NCBI GenBank assembly: GCA_947374225.1
Contig: CANCAY010000003.1
Coordinates: 62,001-126,000, forward strand
DNA length: 64,000 nt
Direction of reading: 5' to 3'
Origin: Chitinophagaceae bacterium
GTDB taxonomy: Bacteria; Bacteroidota; Bacteroidia; Chitinophagales; Chitinophagaceae
Positions within the stretch are counted from its first letter, which is position 1. Each line of letters starts with the position of its first letter. The position numbers and the translations under genes were made by a program. The notes below the pieces were generated by a model. It was not told where the DNA came from, did not search any database, and saw nothing but the letters and a program-made list of their open reading frames with translations. Below are positions 53,840 through 61,408 of the stretch, piece after piece.

Positions 53840-54298
53840 TTGCACAGTAGAAAATCTCCGAACGAATATCTTTATTTAGATTTTATGTTTCAGTTAACTA
53901 ATATAGAACTTGAATTTATTAAGATTCAAGTAAAAGACTTAGATCCTGGCAGTCTTTCTTCAAGATCACAATTTGTGACCTTGAACACAACAAGGGGTAG
54001 TAACATCAAATATTCACCTTTGGCATTCACGGAACAGGGTGTAGCTATGCTAAGTGGTATCTTAAACTCAAAAAGGGCGATTCAAATGAATATTGCCATT
54101 ATGCGTGCATTTGTGGAATTGAGAAAAGTGCTTCTTATAAAGTCAGACTTTAAGCTTCAATTAGACGAAATAAAAGAGAGACTAGGAGGCCACGATGTGC
54201 AACTAACTCAAATTTATGAGGCTATAGAAAATATCCTAGACGAAAACGCAGCTCAGAATAAATGGGATAATAGATCAAAGATTGGTTTTAATAAATAA
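53840..54298 (+). pseudogene. 5'-truncated ORF6N/KilA-N-type DNA-binding protein
   Basis: From about residue 14 (LDFMFQLTNIELEF, SRSQFVTLNTTRG, KYSPLAFTEQGVAMLSG, SKRAIQMNIAIMRAFVELR) this matches the C-terminal two thirds of ORF6N proteins, common in Bacteroidota genomes and phages. The N-terminal DNA-binding half (LDRDLAELYGVETR... type, about 60 residues) is absent. The upstream 80 bases do not encode it before running into the metallophosphoesterase gene. The only start in frame is TTG at 53840. The C terminus (WDNRSKIGFNK) is intact. Likely a deletion relic, possibly of mobile origin. Confidence 0.65.
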
Positions 54299-54331
54299 AA
54301 GTTGGAACTTAGACATGCTAATACTAACGCA

Positions 54332-54859
54332 ATGAACTTACAACCCAATCATTTAAAGAACGAAGCAATAACGCTTGTGCCATTAGATGCAGCTGACTTC
54401 GAAGTCTTATATGCAGTGGCGTGTGATCCTTTAATATGGGAACAGCACCCCAATCCAGATAGATATAAAAGGGAAGTATTCGAGAATTTCTTTAAAGGGG
54501 CAATTGAATCCAATGGCGCTTTTTTGATTAGAGATGCAAAAACAGATGCCATACTTGGTTGTTCAAGGTTCTATGATTATGACGACGCTAAAAGTGAAAT
54601 TAAAATTGGCTATACTTTTTTTTCGTGCACTTGCTGGGGAAGGGGAATAAACAAAGAAGTTAAAAAGCTCATGATAGACTATGCTTTAGGCTTTGTAGAC
54701 AAAATTATATTTCACGTGGGCGCTAGTAATATTAGATCTCAAAAGGCGATGGAGAAATTAGGAGCTGAAAAAATTGGTGAAGAATTGGTTGCTTATTTTG
54801 GAGAAGCTAATAGGAATAATTTTGTATATGAGATAAAAAAAGCCCCCAACTTTCGTTGA
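54332..54859 (+). CDS. GNAT-family N-acetyltransferase (RimJ/RimL type)
   Basis: The product is 175 residues from the ATG at 54332; a TTG at 54302 would add 10. The GNAT fold of the RimJ/RimL class shows LVPLDAADFEVLYAVACDPL, IGYTFFSCTCWGRGINKEVK (acetyl-CoA-binding region around CWGRGINKE) and FHVGASNIRSQKAMEKLGAEK. It acetylates an amine of unknown identity. The last residues (KAPNFR) and the stop are encoded within the terminator hairpin of the opposing tRNA gene. Confidence 0.87.
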   Translation: MNLQPNHLKNEAITLVPLDAADFEVLYAVACDPLIWEQHPNPDRYKREVFENFFKGAIESNGAFLIRDAKTDAILGCSRFYDYDDAKSEIKIGYTFFSCTCWGRGINKEVKKLMIDYALGFVDKIIFHVGASNIRSQKAMEKLGAEKIGEELVAYFGEANRNNFVYEIKKAPNFR

Positions 54860-54864
54860 GGGCT
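54834..54864 (-). terminator. Intrinsic terminator of tRNA-Phe
   Basis: On the minus strand, AGCCCTCAAC (54864-54855), loop GAAA and GTTGGGGGCT (54850-54841) form a 10-bp stem with one T-G pair, followed by TTTTTTT. It begins 2 bases beyond the tRNA 3' end and overlaps the 3' end of the GNAT gene on the other strand. Confidence 0.9.
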
Positions 54865-54866
54865 AG

Positions 54867-54939
54867 TGGCACCACCCGGGCTCGAACCGGGGACACAAGG
54901 ATTTTCAGTCCTTTGCTCTACCAACTGAGCTACAGCGCC
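54867..54939 (-). tRNA. tRNA-Phe (GAA)
   Basis: A 73-nt cloverleaf on the minus strand: acceptor GGCGCTG pairs with TGGTGCC (with G-U pairs), D-arm GCTCAGTTGGTAGAGC, anticodon stem AAGGA/TCCTT with loop CTGAAAA (anticodon GAA at 54906-54904), T-arm CCCGG-TTCGAGC-CCGGG and discriminator A. CCA is not encoded. A strong terminator follows. Confidence 0.95.
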
Positions 54940-55041
54940 ATCGGATTTTCATCCATCCAATTATATAGCTATAACCGGGTTGCAAATATATGGCTCTACT
55001 GCTTTATAAACAAGAACTTGGTCCATTTTATTGTTAAAACC

Positions 55042-55317
55042 CTATTTCAGTTCAATTTTATTAGTATCGTCACTCAAGATGAGCGCCTTTAGTTTAATAT
55101 AAGCGGAGTAGTCCAGTTTTAAATAGGTACCTTCAATTATAAATACATAGCCGTTTCCCGATTCTTCCATCGTGCCTACTACTTTGTCTTTGGTCTCAAA
55201 TACCCAATCACTTTCTCCTGAAATTATAATTTTCTTTTTTCCTTGCGATTGTAGAATATCGTACTCGTGTTTCTTATTATCTCCATCGGAATTTACCCAT
55301 ACTTGAATTTTTTTCAT
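55042..55317 (-). CDS. Uncharacterised 91-residue protein
   Basis: This small soluble protein is rich in Lys and Asp with a beta-strand pattern (MKKIQVWVNSDGDNKKHEYD... to ...ILSDDTNKIELK). No signal peptide or membrane helix. It is divergent from the XRE regulator gene at 55455, and the 137-base region between contains the palindrome GGACAATTGTCC, so it may be under that regulator. No family recognised. Confidence 0.5.
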   Translation of the reverse strand: MKKIQVWVNSDGDNKKHEYDILQSQGKKKIIISGESDWVFETKDKVVGTMEESGNGYVFIIEGTYLKLDYSAYIKLKALILSDDTNKIELK

Positions 55318-55406
55318 TTTGATTCGTTTTAAAGAGAATTAAAAAACGTCGAATTTCCATATCCCCCAAATCAATAAAACATCAAAAACCAAAAGCACAC
55401 ACAAAA

Positions 55407-55418
55407 GGACAATTGTCC
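55407..55418. promoter_or_regulatory. Perfect palindrome GGACAATTGTCC, candidate XRE operator
   Basis: The 12-bp perfect palindrome lies 37 bases before the GTG start of the small XRE regulator and 90 bases before the divergent 91-residue gene. This place and symmetry fit autoregulation by an XRE-type repressor (inference). Confidence 0.5.
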
Positions 55419-55454
55419 CTATGTTAAATATACAATATTTAGTCTTTTTACTCT

Positions 55455-55694
55455 GTGAAAAAAGTAAAACTCTACTACAGAAACGACGAATTTTTAATCA
55501 TCATAGGAAGAAATGTAAGAAAGCTGAGAACCACGGCAGGATTAACTCAGACCGAACTTGCCTTTTTATGTAATGACTCAGACTACTCTCAAATCAATAG
55601 AATTGAGCTGGGTAAGATTAATTTTTCTGTTTCTTATCTTACACTACTTTCAACCGCGTTGAAAGTAGAGATTGATGAAATTATTACCAACTAA
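55455..55694 (+). CDS. Small XRE-family HTH transcriptional regulator
   Basis: The 79-residue protein is essentially one Cro/C1-type HTH (IGRNVRKLRTTAGLTQTELA, QINRIELGKINFSVSYLTLLSTAL). It starts with GTG at 55455; no ATG is available. No second domain, so it probably acts as a dimeric repressor. Similar solitary XRE proteins are common in Bacteroidota genomic islets. Its stop overlaps the convergent EamA gene stop by 4 bases. A palindrome upstream may be its operator. Confidence 0.8.
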   Translation: MKKVKLYYRNDEFLIIIGRNVRKLRTTAGLTQTELAFLCNDSDYSQINRIELGKINFSVSYLTLLSTALKVEIDEIITN

Positions 55695-56575
55695 ACCGCC
55701 GTTGCAACCACGAAAAAGGAAGCTATAATTAATGCAAGGCCAATCCATTGTTTTGGACTTAGGCGTTCTTTAAAAAACACGAATCCAATTAATACCGACA
55801 GTATCTGACTGCTAATAATTAAAATATTTATTACTACTACTGGCAAGTATTGGTAGGAGATATTAATAGCCAAGCCACCAGCAACAAGCAATACCCCTAA
55901 AATTAAATATTCTACAAGGTGCTTGGCTTGTAAATAGTTAAATAAGTCTTTTAGCATGCCATCTTTTACTACCATGGCTAAACCAAATAACATTGCAGTA
56001 GTTTCAATAACTAAACTAAAACCAAGTGGACCCCACCATGAAATAGGGTAAGTGTATAAAGCATATGAACTGCCCCAGAAAAAACTAGAAGCCAGTCCAT
56101 AAATAATTCCTGTTTTTAAATGATGTCCCTTGGCTAATTCCTTGCCTTGTAAATACAATAATAATAATCCCGCTGTTGACAAAATAAACGCATACAAATA
56201 AGGTGTTTTCCAAACTTCACCAACAACAAATACTGCCGTTAAAATAGTAAATAGTTTTAGCGAAGACACGGGAACCACAACACTTACAGGCGCTTTTTGA
56301 ATACCATGCAAAAAGAAAACCAATCCAAAAATATTAAAAACAGAAAGTGCTACTGATAAAATAAATTGTTTATCAAATGTCAGGTCTCTAACTATCCAAT
56401 ATTTAAAAAATGGCTCGTGCCTAAAACCAAAATATAAAATGGCGAAAATAAACGTTGCAAAAACTCCTCTATAAAACATTCCAATTTGAAAAGGAATATG
56501 TACTGTTACTTTTTTCCAATAAGCATTACTGATAGCGAAACAAAAAGCACCAATTAATACAAAAATTATTCCCAT
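55691..56575 (-). CDS. EamA/DMT-family membrane transporter
   Basis: The 294-residue protein has ten predicted membrane helices in two EamA repeats (about 2-140 and 150-292), for example PVSVVVPVSSLKLFTILTAVFVVGE at the end of the first and YLPVVVINILIISSQILSVLIGFVFFKERLSPKQWIG in the second (quoted in part). Members export or import metabolites; the substrate is unknown. It is 8 bases downstream of asnS and probably co-transcribed with it. Confidence 0.85.
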   Translation of the reverse strand: MGIIFVLIGAFCFAISNAYWKKVTVHIPFQIGMFYRGVFATFIFAILYFGFRHEPFFKYWIVRDLTFDKQFILSVALSVFNIFGLVFFLHGIQKAPVSVVVPVSSLKLFTILTAVFVVGEVWKTPYLYAFILSTAGLLLLYLQGKELAKGHHLKTGIIYGLASSFFWGSSYALYTYPISWWGPLGFSLVIETTAMLFGLAMVVKDGMLKDLFNYLQAKHLVEYLILGVLLVAGGLAINISYQYLPVVVINILIISSQILSVLIGFVFFKERLSPKQWIGLALIIASFFVVATAV

Positions 56576-56583
56576 AAAAAATT

Positions 56584-58044
56584 TTAATATTCGCAGTTCT
56601 TCGGTGTTCTTGCAAAGGCAATAACATCTCTAATATTTGTCATGCCTGTCACAAACTGTACCATACGCTCAAAGCCTAAGCCAAAACCTGCATGGGGAAC
56701 ACTTCCAAAGCGTCTTGTGTCTAAATAATAACTCATTTCTTCTAATGGAATATGCATTTCATTCATTCTGGCTTCTAATTTGTCCAAACGCTCTTCTCTT
56801 TGTGATCCTCCTACAATTTCTCCAATACCTGGTGCTAATATATCCATAGCTGCAACGGTTTCTTTTCCTGCTTCACAACCATCATTCATTCGCATATAAA
56901 AAGCTTTTATTGCAGCAGGGTATCCTGTTACAATTACTGGCTTTTTAAAATGTTGTTCTACTAAATATCTTTCATGCTCACTTTGTAAATCTATTCCCCA
57001 CTTAACGTCGTAAGTGAATTTCTTTTTCTTATAATGATTGCTATTTAATAATATGTCAATGGCTTCGGTATAGGTAATTCTTTCAAATCCATTTTCTAAA
57101 ACGAATTTTAATTTTTCCACCAAACCTAATCCACTTCTTTTTTCTGTTGGCAATTGTTTTTCTTCTTCCGCTAAACGACTATCTAAAAAAGCTAAGTCGT
57201 CTTGATTATGTTTCATTACATAATCAATTAAGTGCTTAATAAAATCTTCCGCCAAATTCATATTGTCTTCTAAATCGTTAAAAGCAACTTCGGGCTCTAT
57301 CATCCAAAACTCTGCTAAGTGTCTTGTGGTGTTGGAGTTCTCGGCACGGAAGGTTGGACCAAATGTATAGATGTCTGAGAACGCCATTGCGCCTAACTCT
57401 CCTTCTAATTGACCACTCACTGTAAGGTTGGTACTCTTACCAAAAAAATCTTGCGTAAAATCAATTTCTCCAGCTTCATTTTTTGCTGCGCCTTCTAAAG
57501 GAAGTGTAGTTACACGGAACATTTCACCAGCACCTTCTGCATCACTACTTGTAATGATAGGGGTGTGTAAATATAAAAATCCACGGTCATTAAAAAACTG
57601 ATGCACCGCAAATGCCAATGAATGACGAATGCGAAACACAGATCCAAACGTATTGGTTCTAAAACGTAAATGTGCTTTTTCTCTTAAAAATTCAAGAGAA
57701 TGTTTTTTAGGTTGTAGTGGATATTTTTCTGCATCACTATCTCCTAGTATTTCTATTTTAGTTGCTTTAACTTCTACTGTTTGTCCTTTTCCTAAACTCT
57801 CTACCACAACACCCGTTGCTTTTATAGAAGCACCAGTAGTAATACGTTTTAATATAGCCTCATTAAACTCGCCTAAGCTTGCTACAATTTGTACATTGTT
57901 ATTGGTACTTCCATCGTTTAATGCGATAAACTGATTATTTCTAAAAGTACGCACCCATCCCATTACTACGACTTCAGATCCTACAGCACTCTTTGCGTCA
58001 GTACCGCTTAGCAATTGCTTTATTTTGACTCTTTGATTGAACAT
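56584..58044 (-). CDS. asnS: Asparaginyl-tRNA synthetase
   Basis: The 486-residue class IIb synthetase has an N-terminal OB-fold anticodon-binding domain (about 15-105: [20 protein letters not shown]) and a catalytic domain with motif 2 [20 protein letters not shown] and motif 3 [15 protein letters not shown]. AsnRS-type features ([33 protein letters not shown]) distinguish it from AspRS. It charges tRNA-Asn with asparagine in the cytoplasm. The gene is divergent from rho. Confidence 0.95.
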   Translation of the reverse strand: MFNQRVKIKQLLSGTDAKSAVGSEVVVMGWVRTFRNNQFIALNDGSTNNNVQIVASLGEFNEAILKRITTGASIKATGVVVESLGKGQTVEVKATKIEILGDSDAEKYPLQPKKHSLEFLREKAHLRFRTNTFGSVFRIRHSLAFAVHQFFNDRGFLYLHTPIITSSDAEGAGEMFRVTTLPLEGAAKNEAGEIDFTQDFFGKSTNLTVSGQLEGELGAMAFSDIYTFGPTFRAENSNTTRHLAEFWMIEPEVAFNDLEDNMNLAEDFIKHLIDYVMKHNQDDLAFLDSRLAEEEKQLPTEKRSGLGLVEKLKFVLENGFERITYTEAIDILLNSNHYKKKKFTYDVKWGIDLQSEHERYLVEQHFKKPVIVTGYPAAIKAFYMRMNDGCEAGKETVAAMDILAPGIGEIVGGSQREERLDKLEARMNEMHIPLEEMSYYLDTRRFGSVPHAGFGLGFERMVQFVTGMTNIRDVIAFARTPKNCEY

Positions 58045-58263
58045 ATTTAGTTATTTCGAGTAGCAAAGATAATCCGTTTTAGCGCCTAATTGCCCGGAAT
58101 CAAGCACAAAAACGGGTAAAAGTTGTTTTTTTATAGAAAAAGGTTTTAAATTGCAGTAGTCCTTACAAAATACAGGTCAATATCCCGACCACAATTTTTC
58201 AAAAAAGATTCTCAACAAAGCTCAGAACTTGATTCGAATTTTAATAAAACTATAGATTTTAAC

Positions 58264-59817
58264 GTGCAAGAAAAAGACGACAAACCAAAAAAGGGTCGTA
58301 AACCCTTAGAGAAAGCGGCGCCTGCTGCAAAAGCAACTAAAACTCAAAAGACAAGTCCTGTGTCTGAAGAAGAAGCACCTGCTGCAAAAAGAAAACCAAT
58401 TGCTAAAAAACCCGAAGCTGCTCCTGTTAAAGAAAGTAGTGAAGACGATAAAGCTTCCAAGATTGCCGCTGCATTATTTGGAGACGAAAGCGAAGCCAGC
58501 AAACCTGTTGCACCCGCTGCAGCACCAACTGGCGAACCCGCTGCACCTGCACCACAGGCAGACCAGTCTGGACAAAGCGACCAAACTAATAACAATCCAA
58601 ACCCACAAGGCGGTGAGCAGCGTGGCCCTAGAGGCCCTGGACAAGGACAACATCCTGGTCATAGATACCCACCAAAAAAAGAGCCCGTATTTAATGTAGA
58701 ATTTGACGGCGCCATTGCATCGGAAGGTGTTTTAGAAATGATGCCTGATGGATATGGTTTTTTACGCTCTTCTGATTATAATTATTTGTCTTCTCCAGAT
58801 GACGTTTATGTTTCACCATCTCAGATCAAATTGTTTGGTTTGAAAACGGGTGATACCGTGCAAGGCACAGTGCGTCCACCAAAAGAAGGTGAAAAATATT
58901 TTGCTTTAACTAAAGTGGATTATGTAAACGGAAAACGTCCAGATGAAATTCGTGATCGTATTCCTTTTGATTATTTAACCCCTTTATTTCCTTTCGAGAA
59001 ATTAAATTTATATACAACCGCTAATAACTACAGCACACGTATCATGGATTTGTTTACCCCAATAGGAAAAGGCCAACGTGGACTTTTAGTCGCGCAGCCT
59101 AAAGTGGGTAAGACCATGTTATTGAAAGAAATTGCAAACGCTATTGCAGCCAACCACCCCGAATGTTATTTGATGGTGGTGTTGGTGGACGAGCGACCGG
59201 AAGAAGTTACCGACGTTGAGCGTTCTGTGAAAGCAGAAGTGATTGCGTCTACTTTTGACGAGCCTGCAGAAAAGCACGTGAAGGTTTCTACTATGGCTTT
59301 ACAAAAAGCAAAACGTTTAGTAGAATGCGGACATGATGTAGTGATTTTATTAGATTCAATTACACGTTTAGCTCGTGCTCATAATACAGTTGCTCCAAGC
59401 TCTGGTAAGGTTTTATCAGGTGGTGTGGAAGCAAACGCAATGCAAAAACCAAAACAATTTTTTGGTGCTGCGCGTAAAATTGAAAATGGCGGATCCCTTA
59501 CCATCATTGCAACAGCATTGGTGGATACGGGTTCTAAAATGGACGAAGTTATCTTTGAGGAATTCAAGGGTACGGGTAATATGGAATTAGTATTAGATCG
59601 TCGTTTAGCTAACAAACGTATTTTCCCTGCAATTGATTTAACGGGATCAAGTACACGTCGTGATGATTTATTATTAGACAAAGACGTCTTACAAAGAATG
59701 AATATTTTACGTTTATTCTTGAATGACATGAACACCGACGAAGCAATGAATGAATTATTAAAAAGAATGCGCGGAACCAAAGACAATGAAGAATTTTTGG
59801 CGAGCATGAACAGATAA
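58264..59817 (+). CDS. rho: Transcription termination factor Rho
   Basis: The 517-residue ATP-dependent RNA helicase has a low-complexity Ala/Pro/Lys-rich N terminus (about 1-140), an RNA-binding cold-shock-like domain (about 150-225: [20 protein letters not shown]), Walker A QPKVGKT (278-284), Walker [11 protein letters not shown], and Q- and R-loop regions ([40 protein letters not shown]). The start is GTG at 58264. The frame is open back to 58150 without a standard start codon, so the start is uncertain. The helical Rho_N domain of most Rho proteins is not seen. It is followed by a strong terminator. Confidence 0.93.
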   Translation: MQEKDDKPKKGRKPLEKAAPAAKATKTQKTSPVSEEEAPAAKRKPIAKKPEAAPVKESSEDDKASKIAAALFGDESEASKPVAPAAAPTGEPAAPAPQADQSGQSDQTNNNPNPQGGEQRGPRGPGQGQHPGHRYPPKKEPVFNVEFDGAIASEGVLEMMPDGYGFLRSSDYNYLSSPDDVYVSPSQIKLFGLKTGDTVQGTVRPPKEGEKYFALTKVDYVNGKRPDEIRDRIPFDYLTPLFPFEKLNLYTTANNYSTRIMDLFTPIGKGQRGLLVAQPKVGKTMLLKEIANAIAANHPECYLMVVLVDERPEEVTDVERSVKAEVIASTFDEPAEKHVKVSTMALQKAKRLVECGHDVVILLDSITRLARAHNTVAPSSGKVLSGGVEANAMQKPKQFFGAARKIENGGSLTIIATALVDTGSKMDEVIFEEFKGTGNMELVLDRRLANKRIFPAIDLTGSSTRRDDLLLDKDVLQRMNILRLFLNDMNTDEAMNELLKRMRGTKDNEEFLASMNR

Positions 59818-59820
59818 ATA

Positions 59821-59852
59821 AAAAAAGCCACTTTATTAAAAGTGGCTTTTTT
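59821..59852. terminator. Bidirectional intrinsic terminator (rho / nadD)
   Basis: A 14-bp stem with core GCCACTTT/AAAGTGGC, A6/T6 flanks and loop ATTA lies immediately after the rho stop. It shares its last base with the convergent nadD stop codon region. Confidence 0.92.
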
Positions 59853-60424
59853 TATTCCTTAAAGTAATTATTATCTTCAATTTCTTGACGCACTTTTTCT
59901 GGCACTAAATAACGAATCGTTATTCCGGCTTTGCGATTGTTGCGAATTAATGTAGCAGAGAGTTCTAGCATGGGTGCTTCTAAATAAACAAGGTCCGCAC
60001 CGTATGTATCTGTGATTTCAAAACCAGGACGTTGATATACAATGAAGCGATAATTATTTTTAAGCGTTTCAAAATTTTTCCATTTAGGCAAATTCTGAAA
60101 ACTATCTCCGCCCATAATTACATAAAACTCATGCTGTGGATATTGCTCTTGTAAATAGGTAAGTGTATCAATCGTATAAGAGGGTTTCGGTAATTTGAAT
60201 TCAATATCTGAAACCTTTAATTGTGGGTCATCTTCAATCGCTAATTGTGCTAAATGAAGTCTATCATATTCATTTAATAAACTGCTCTGTGGTTTGTGGG
60301 GATTGTGCGGTGACACGACCAGCCATACTTGTTTTAAATCGGAATGATTGGCGATATAACTCGCTACCATTAAATGGCCGTGATGTATAGGATTAAAAGA
60401 ACCGAAAAATAAACCAATTTTCAT
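59852..60424 (-). CDS. nadD: Nicotinate-nucleotide adenylyltransferase
   Basis: The 190-residue nucleotidyltransferase has the GSFNPIHHGHL motif (8-18, HxGH signature) and the C-terminal LSATLIRNN (SxTxIR) motif that binds ATP phosphates, plus MGGDSFQNLPKWKN. It makes deamido-NAD from nicotinate mononucleotide and ATP in NAD biosynthesis. Length typical. The FeoA-like gene lies just upstream on the same strand, 25 bases away. Confidence 0.93.
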   Translation of the reverse strand: MKIGLFFGSFNPIHHGHLMVASYIANHSDLKQVWLVVSPHNPHKPQSSLLNEYDRLHLAQLAIEDDPQLKVSDIEFKLPKPSYTIDTLTYLQEQYPQHEFYVIMGGDSFQNLPKWKNFETLKNNYRFIVYQRPGFEITDTYGADLVYLEAPMLELSATLIRNNRKAGITIRYLVPEKVRQEIEDNNYFKE

Positions 60425-60449
60425 GCTTAACTTATTGATTGTCAGTGAT

Positions 60450-60680
60450 TTATTGTAAATTAGGGCCTACAATAATGCTTTCTGCTTCATCGTTTCTTAG
60501 ACTAAGTTGGTACCCCGCAACCGATATAGAAATAGGATCACCCAGAGGTGCTATTTGCTCTACTGTAATTAATTCTCCAGGTATGCAGCCCATCTCCATT
60601 AATTTCAAAAAGATATCATCGTTTTCAAAAGAATGTATCACACCAGACTCCCCAATTTTTAATTCAGATAGTTTCTTCAT
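60450..60680 (-). CDS. FeoA-domain protein
   Basis: The product is 76 residues from the ATG at 60680 (MKKLSELKIGESGVI). The frame extends to 60719, but those residues are not family-like. The SH3-like FeoA fold shows LKIGESGVIHSF, LKLMEMGCIPGELITVEQIAPLGDPI and YQLSLRNDEAESI. Solo FeoA proteins usually support FeoB-type Fe2+ transport or other metal control; no FeoB gene lies in the window. Confidence 0.85.
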   Translation of the reverse strand: MKKLSELKIGESGVIHSFENDDIFLKLMEMGCIPGELITVEQIAPLGDPISISVAGYQLSLRNDEAESIIVGPNLQ

Positions 60681-60787
60681 AATTATACCACAAAGATAGT
60701 TTCCTTTATTCTCATACACTTACGAAATTTGGAGCAATAATGAGGGTGCATAATTCGTATATATTTAGAAGACAATCTTTTATAATC

Positions 60788-61222
60788 ATGAGCATATCTT
60801 TTAACAAAGCAGACAAGTCTGCAACGCTAGGCAATCGAACAGCTTTAAAATCTTTTCTAGAAAAGCAGATTAAGAAGGAGGGCCTGATAATTGAAAACCT
60901 ACAATACGTTTTCTGCTCTGACAAGTACTTGCTAGATATTAATAAACAGTTTTTAGCACATGATTATTATACTGACATTATCAGCTTTGACTTGTCTGAA
61001 CAAAAAGGACAGTTAATCGGGGACATATATATAAGTGTAGATAGGGTAAAAGAGAATGCCAAAACCATGGGCACTACACAGGTAAATGAGCTACTCCGCG
61101 TAATATTCCACGGTGCATTACATTTTTGTGGTTATAAGGATAAGAAACCGGCCGATGTAAAGTTAATGAGGTCCATGGAAGATAAATGGCTGAAAGCTTT
61201 TTTTAAACTGACAGGACACTAA
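60788..61222 (+). CDS. ybeY: Endoribonuclease YbeY (rRNA maturation)
   Basis: The product is 144 residues from the ATG at 60788; the frame extends to 60740, but those residues are not family-like. It has the UPF0054 signatures TDIISFDLSE and GDIYISVDRV and the metal motif HGALHFCGYKD (H108, H112). The third ligand of the classical HGxLHxxGxDH is Asp (D118) instead of His, a variant I believe is common in Bacteroidota. It takes part in 16S rRNA 3'-end maturation and ribosome quality control. It is followed by the parS region and mnmG. Confidence 0.9.
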   Translation: MSISFNKADKSATLGNRTALKSFLEKQIKKEGLIIENLQYVFCSDKYLLDINKQFLAHDYYTDIISFDLSEQKGQLIGDIYISVDRVKENAKTMGTTQVNELLRVIFHGALHFCGYKDKKPADVKLMRSMEDKWLKAFFKLTGH

Positions 61223-61230
61223 TTTTCTAC

Positions 61231-61337
61231 TTTCATCACTTGCTTCGCAAGTTCTTGTTCCACGAGAAGGTGCATAGCAACTGATGCCAGAAAATTTCTT
61301 AGAGTGTTCCACGTGGAACACACTAAGAGTGATGAAA
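61231..61337. repeat. Long inverted repeat enclosing parS site 1
   Basis: Perfect 10-bp arms TTTCATCACT (61231-61240) and AGTGATGAAA (61328-61337) enclose a 6-bp hairpin (ACTTGC-TTC-GCAAGT, 61238-61252), a parS half-site (TGTTCCACG at 61256-61264) and the full parS-like palindrome at 61305. The role is unknown; it could be a ybeY 3'-end structure or part of a ParB-binding region. Confidence 0.45.
61305..61320. promoter_or_regulatory. parS-like centromere site 1
   Basis: The perfect 16-bp palindrome TGTTCCACGTGGAACA is identical to known chromosomal parS variants (consensus TGTTNCACGTGNAACA). Flanking bases extend the symmetry with one mismatch to 61298-61327. It is the binding site for the chromosome partition protein ParB. 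parA and parB are not in the window. Confidence 0.85.
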
Positions 61338-61356
61338 TGAGGAATTAATTTAAAAG

Positions 61357-61372
61357 TGTTCCACGTGGAACA
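61357..61372. promoter_or_regulatory. parS-like centromere site 2
   Basis: A second copy of TGTTCCACGTGGAACA. Its flanks extend it to a perfect 34-bp palindrome at 61348-61381. Its centre is 52 bases from that of site 1, about five helical turns, so both would face the same side of the DNA. It ends 36 bases before the mnmG start. Confidence 0.85.
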
Positions 61373-61393
61373 CTTTTAAATACAAATCAAACT

Positions 61394-61401
61394 TATCTTT
61401 G
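61394..61401 (+). promoter_or_regulatory. Bacteroidota-type -7 promoter box of mnmG
   Basis: TATCTTTG matches the Bacteroidota -7 consensus TAnnTTTG exactly. It ends 7 bases before the mnmG ATG, predicting a very short or absent leader. The matching -33 region (TTTT at 61374-61377) lies in the arm of parS site 2. Confidence 0.5.
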
Positions 61402-61408
61402 CAATCTT

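Noticed and set aside
53840-55694. An integrated element using tRNA-Phe as attachment site
   Set aside because: No integrase is present and I could see no duplicated tRNA 3' end nearby; only a truncated ORF6N gene and an XRE regulator hint at mobile origin.
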